Positions 61,661-64,000 of a stretch of 64,000 nt of DNA are shown in pieces. Position 1 is the first letter of the stretch; each line of letters opens with the position of its first letter. Where the stretch lies: positions 87,970 to 151,969 of the forward strand of contig JAPOVQ010000001.1 in NCBI GenBank assembly GCA_026708035.1, written 5' to 3'. The position numbers and the translations under genes are program-made. Source of the DNA: Chloroflexota bacterium. Its GTDB lineage: Bacteria > Chloroflexota > UBA11872. Below the pieces are notes generated by a model. The model saw only the letters and a list, made by a program, of their open reading frames with translations. It was not told where the DNA came from and searched no databases.

Positions 61661-63268
61661 GTGCTGCTACTCGAACGACACTCATTCGGCGAATCGATCG
61701 ACCGGGTGGCGCTGCTGCCCGACGGTCGCTTCGTCAGCTGGACAACCGAAGGCCCCGGCTTCTACATCGGGCTCGAAACCGGCATCTTCCACGACCCGTG
61801 GGCGCGGCAGGACCTCATCATCCGCTACGGGAGCTTCGCCGACGGCACGGTCACCTGGGACGCGCCGCAGCGCGTGATGGAGCTTCCCATTGGCTTCGGC
61901 TATTGGGGCAGCGGCCCGATCCTGGTGGACCGCGACGGCGCCATCCACCTCTTTGGCAAGCGCGTCCTCATTTGGCCCGAGGACATCGAGCGCCCCGGAC
62001 GCGACGAGCTGCGCTGCGACGTCTATCACGTCGTATCGCGCGACGGCGGCGCCAGCTGGGAAGGGCCCCAGCGCATCGACTACGGCCACCCCTATACCGG
62101 GGCGCTGCGTCAGGCGGCGCAAATCGACAACGGTCGGATGTTGCTGCCGCTGGAGTACTACGACTGGGACCAGACGGAAGGCATGTATTGCTGTAAGACC
62201 TGCTATTCGGACGACGGCGGGCGCACCTGGCACAACGACTCGACCGACCTGCACGTGGCCTCGGGGGGACGGCACAGCCACTCCGGCGCCAACGAGCCCA
62301 CCGTGGCTCAACTGGGCGACGGGCGCATCTACAAGATCATCCGCACACCGGCCCGGTGGCAGTACGAGTCGTACTCCGACGACGGCCGGACCTGGTCGGA
62401 GCCGAAGCGCAGTCGGTTCAAATCGGCCAATTCTCCGGGCTACCTCTTGCGCCTGCGAGACGGACGGCTGTTGTTTACCTGGAACAACACCCAGGGGCCG
62501 CCGTTCGGCGGCGAGCGCAAGGAGGTCTACTCCTCGCGGCACGTGGTCAACGTCGCGGTCTCGCACGACGACGGGCGAACCTGGCACGGCTACCGGGAGT
62601 ACGCCCGGCAGGCGCTGCCCGAGCTGCTCAACGACCAGGTCAGCTACCCGCGCATGCTGGAGCTGCCGGACGGTCGCGTGCTGATGATGTTCAACCACAT
62701 CACCGACGCCTGGATGCACGTGGTCACGGACTACGTGGTCCTGGACCCCGACTGGCTCGACGAGACCGAGGACCACGACGACTTCGAGCACGGACTGGAT
62801 GGGTGGTCCACGAACGGCACCGCCGGCGCATCGGTGGTGGACGCGGACGGCGGGCGCGTGCTGCGCCTGCGGCACACCGGCGAGTTGCCGCTTGGCGTCG
62901 AGCGCAACTTTCCCATTGGCGCCCGCGGAACGCTGTCGTTCGAGGCGCGCCGGGACGAGGGCTCGGCCGGCGTCGACGTGGTGCTCGACGAGACCTTCTG
63001 GCGGCCCGACGACCGGCGCCCCGATGCGGCGGTGGAGCTTGCGCTGGACGCGGAAACGCTGCCCGCCGGCGCCTGGACGCCAGTGACGTTTCGCTGGGAC
63101 ATCGCGGCCCGCACGGCGACCGCGACGGTCGGAGGAACCGAGTGCACCCTGCCGATCCGGGAAGGGCGTTTGGGCCTGAGCTACCTCACGCTGCACGGTC
63201 GGGCGACGGCCGCTGAAGGCGCGGCGACCGACGTGCGCAGGCTGCGCGTGCAGGTGCAGAACGCCTGA
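61661..63268 (+). CDS. BNR/Asp-box sialidase-fold protein with C-terminal beta-sandwich
   Basis: 535 residues from GTG 61661, which has AGGAGAAGG just upstream; the frame extends 57 codons further but that part is Arg-rich and overlaps the sialidase start. Residues about 1-370 are a beta-propeller with Asp boxes SRDGGASWEGP, SDDGGRTWHND, SDDGRTWSEPK and SHDDGRTWHGY. The FRIP motif is not seen, so classical sialidase activity is uncertain. The last 160 residues (DDFEHGLDGWSTNGTAGASV on) look like a concanavalin-type domain. No signal peptide is found. It lies between the sialidase gene (divergent) and the truncated phosphatase-family gene. It may be an exoglycosidase for another sugar acid. 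Confidence 0.85.
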   Translation: MLLLERHSFGESIDRVALLPDGRFVSWTTEGPGFYIGLETGIFHDPWARQDLIIRYGSFADGTVTWDAPQRVMELPIGFGYWGSGPILVDRDGAIHLFGKRVLIWPEDIERPGRDELRCDVYHVVSRDGGASWEGPQRIDYGHPYTGALRQAAQIDNGRMLLPLEYYDWDQTEGMYCCKTCYSDDGGRTWHNDSTDLHVASGGRHSHSGANEPTVAQLGDGRIYKIIRTPARWQYESYSDDGRTWSEPKRSRFKSANSPGYLLRLRDGRLLFTWNNTQGPPFGGERKEVYSSRHVVNVAVSHDDGRTWHGYREYARQALPELLNDQVSYPRMLELPDGRVLMMFNHITDAWMHVVTDYVVLDPDWLDETEDHDDFEHGLDGWSTNGTAGASVVDADGGRVLRLRHTGELPLGVERNFPIGARGTLSFEARRDEGSAGVDVVLDETFWRPDDRRPDAAVELALDAETLPAGAWTPVTFRWDIAARTATATVGGTECTLPIREGRLGLSYLTLHGRATAAEGAATDVRRLRVQVQNA

Positions 63269-63308
63269 GGATCCACTCAACGAACCAAGCCCCACGGCAC
63301 ACAGGGAG

Positions 63309-63358
63309 CCCAATCCGTTCGCTCACCTCTTCGACGAGCTCAGGGCGAACGGATTGGG
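63309..63358. repeat. Family B inverted repeat / bidirectional terminator
   Basis: CCCAATCCGTTCGC (63309-63322) pairs perfectly with GCGAACGGATTGGG (63345-63358), a 14-bp stem. The centre, CTTCGACGAGCTCAGGGCG, matches the unit at 4241-4308. It sits between convergent genes. Confidence 0.75.
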
Positions 63359-63421
63359 TCAAGCCCACGGCTTGATTCAGACCTCTTTCAGGGCGGACCT
63401 CGAAGTCCCCGCGCATCGCCG

Positions 63422-64000
63422 TCAGGCGATGGCGAGGTCGACCCAGAGGCCCCAGTGATCGGACGCGAACAGACCGTCCGTGCGATGCCCCGTGCCGAAT
63501 CGACCTTGGTCCACGATGTGGAGCGGTGTGGAGTCGCGGCGGTGAACCAGGACGTAGTCGATGCGAATCGGCTGCGCCTCGGGATGGTGCGCCCACCGGC
63601 GATACCCGGAGTCCACGGCCCACCGGTTGAACATGGCCGAACTGGTGGGCCAGGTGGGCGGCGCCGTGGCAAGGGAAGGTACAGACTCGAGTCCCGCGGT
63701 CTGCATGAGACTGAACAGCAGCGAGCTGTGCGACTGCACGTTCAAGTCGCCCATCAGCACGAGCAGATCCGACTCCTTTGACAGCGAGGCCAAGGCCTCG
63801 GCCAGCTCAGGCACGGCAACCCGCTGGGCGGCGGGCAACGATGACATCGGCAGATGCGTGGATGCCACCGTGGCCCGGAATCCACCGAGCTCCCACTGCG
63901 CAGTGAGCAGCCAGGGTTCGTGGAAGCCGAGGTCGGGAACGGAGTCGCGGTCGGCCAGACGCAGCCGCGACGTGCCGGCCGGCGGGACGCGCGCCAGCAG
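63422..64000 (-). CDS. Endonuclease/exonuclease/phosphatase-family protein, 5' end cut by window edge
   Basis: An open minus-strand frame of 192 codons plus stop enters from the right edge. It ends with the family's catalytic motifs: LLVLMGDLNVQSHSS (the Asp and Asn of GDxN), RIDYVLVHRRDS and ASDHWGLWVDLAIA (Asp-His pair). STHLPMSS and WELGGFRATVASTHL match the 'TxHL' strand. Metal-dependent phosphodiesterase or nuclease activity is expected; members include DNase I-like, sphingomyelinase and inositol phosphatase types. A GTG at 63868 is not the start, since the frame continues upstream. Its neighbour is the family B inverted repeat. Confidence 0.85.
   Translation of the reverse strand: MLARVPPAGTSRLRLADRDSVPDLGFHEPWLLTAQWELGGFRATVASTHLPMSSLPAAQRVAVPELAEALASLSKESDLLVLMGDLNVQSHSSLLFSLMQTAGLESVPSLATAPPTWPTSSAMFNRWAVDSGYRRWAHHPEAQPIRIDYVLVHRRDSTPLHIVDQGRFGTGHRTDGLFASDHWGLWVDLAIA

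Noticed and set aside
61682..63313. 543-codon open frame antisense to the Asp-box protein
   Set aside because: Val/Gly/His/Arg-rich translation with no motif; the plus strand has Asp boxes and a good ribosome site.
1..64000. tRNA, rRNA, CRISPR array, insertion sequence, integrase or prophage genes
   Set aside because: None recognised on reading the gaps; no transposase motif or attachment-site duplication was seen, though short tRNAs could only be excluded with a dedicated search.

Overview
The window is a high-GC stretch of a bacterial chromosome, almost fully coding and dominated by single-copy housekeeping genes. The best taxonomic guess is a member of the Chloroflexota, perhaps a marine or host-associated lineage. 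Three observations point that way: a Tat-exported lipoprotein binding protein carries VVTKEVIKEV coiled repeats common in that phylum, sialidase-type and phytanoyl-CoA-dioxygenase-type genes cluster with sugar/peptide ABC parts, and no LPS or outer-membrane genes are seen. This assignment is inference; no rRNA or tRNA gene was found to confirm it.

Layout. 1-5.2 kb holds an SLC13-type anion permease (cut by the left edge), an SDR-like protein, ddl, an RraA-like protein and proC. 5.2-11.1 kb is a tightly coupled minus-strand chain moeA > moeA-PBP fusion > comEA > comEC > proC. 11.2-15.6 kb has a small unknown gene, a lone groEL with terminator, the primary sigma factor and a cupredoxin-like lipoprotein. 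15.7-20.5 kb is a complete aa3-type cytochrome c oxidase operon (ctaC-D-E-F-G). 21-30 kb carries rho, rplI, dnaB, an Fe-alcohol dehydrogenase, secA and prfB; prfB keeps the classic programmed +1 frameshift.

30-36.3 kb is an envelope and division block: a membrane-anchored metallopeptidase, ftsE, ftsX, a second divergent FtsE-like ATPase, ctpA, and a PASTA-only protein on the other strand. 36.3-44.4 kb (minus) holds smc, rnc, ilvE, a GNAT acetyltransferase, a CoA-transferase and a TSUP exporter. 44.5-50.5 kb has a glycogen debranching enzyme coupled to an alpha/beta hydrolase with Glu at the nucleophile position, a tartrate/D-malate dehydrogenase-like enzyme, an unusual TatB-like fusion protein and RidA. 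50.6-52.7 kb encodes two membrane-anchored proteins: a DUF4352-like protein and a long pentapeptide-repeat protein. 52.8-64 kb is an accessory catabolic island with dipeptide-type ABC permeases, a solute-binding protein, PhyH dioxygenase, aldo/keto reductase, Gfo/Idh oxidoreductase, two sialidase-fold proteins and a truncated endonuclease/exonuclease/phosphatase-family protein.

Spacers are short, and the larger ones are filled with dispersed palindromic repeat families that recur at several sites. The items most worth a second look are the composition break inside dppB, the TatB-like fusion with a Cys-bearing C-terminal domain, the extra FtsE-like ATPase beside ftsX, the Glu-nucleophile hydrolase, and the ComEC whose C-terminal beta-lactamase-like region lacks metal ligands. 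Starts were moved from the longest open frame wherever a ribosome site, stop/start overlap or family N-terminus supported a shorter protein. All family calls were made by reading the sequence without database searches.
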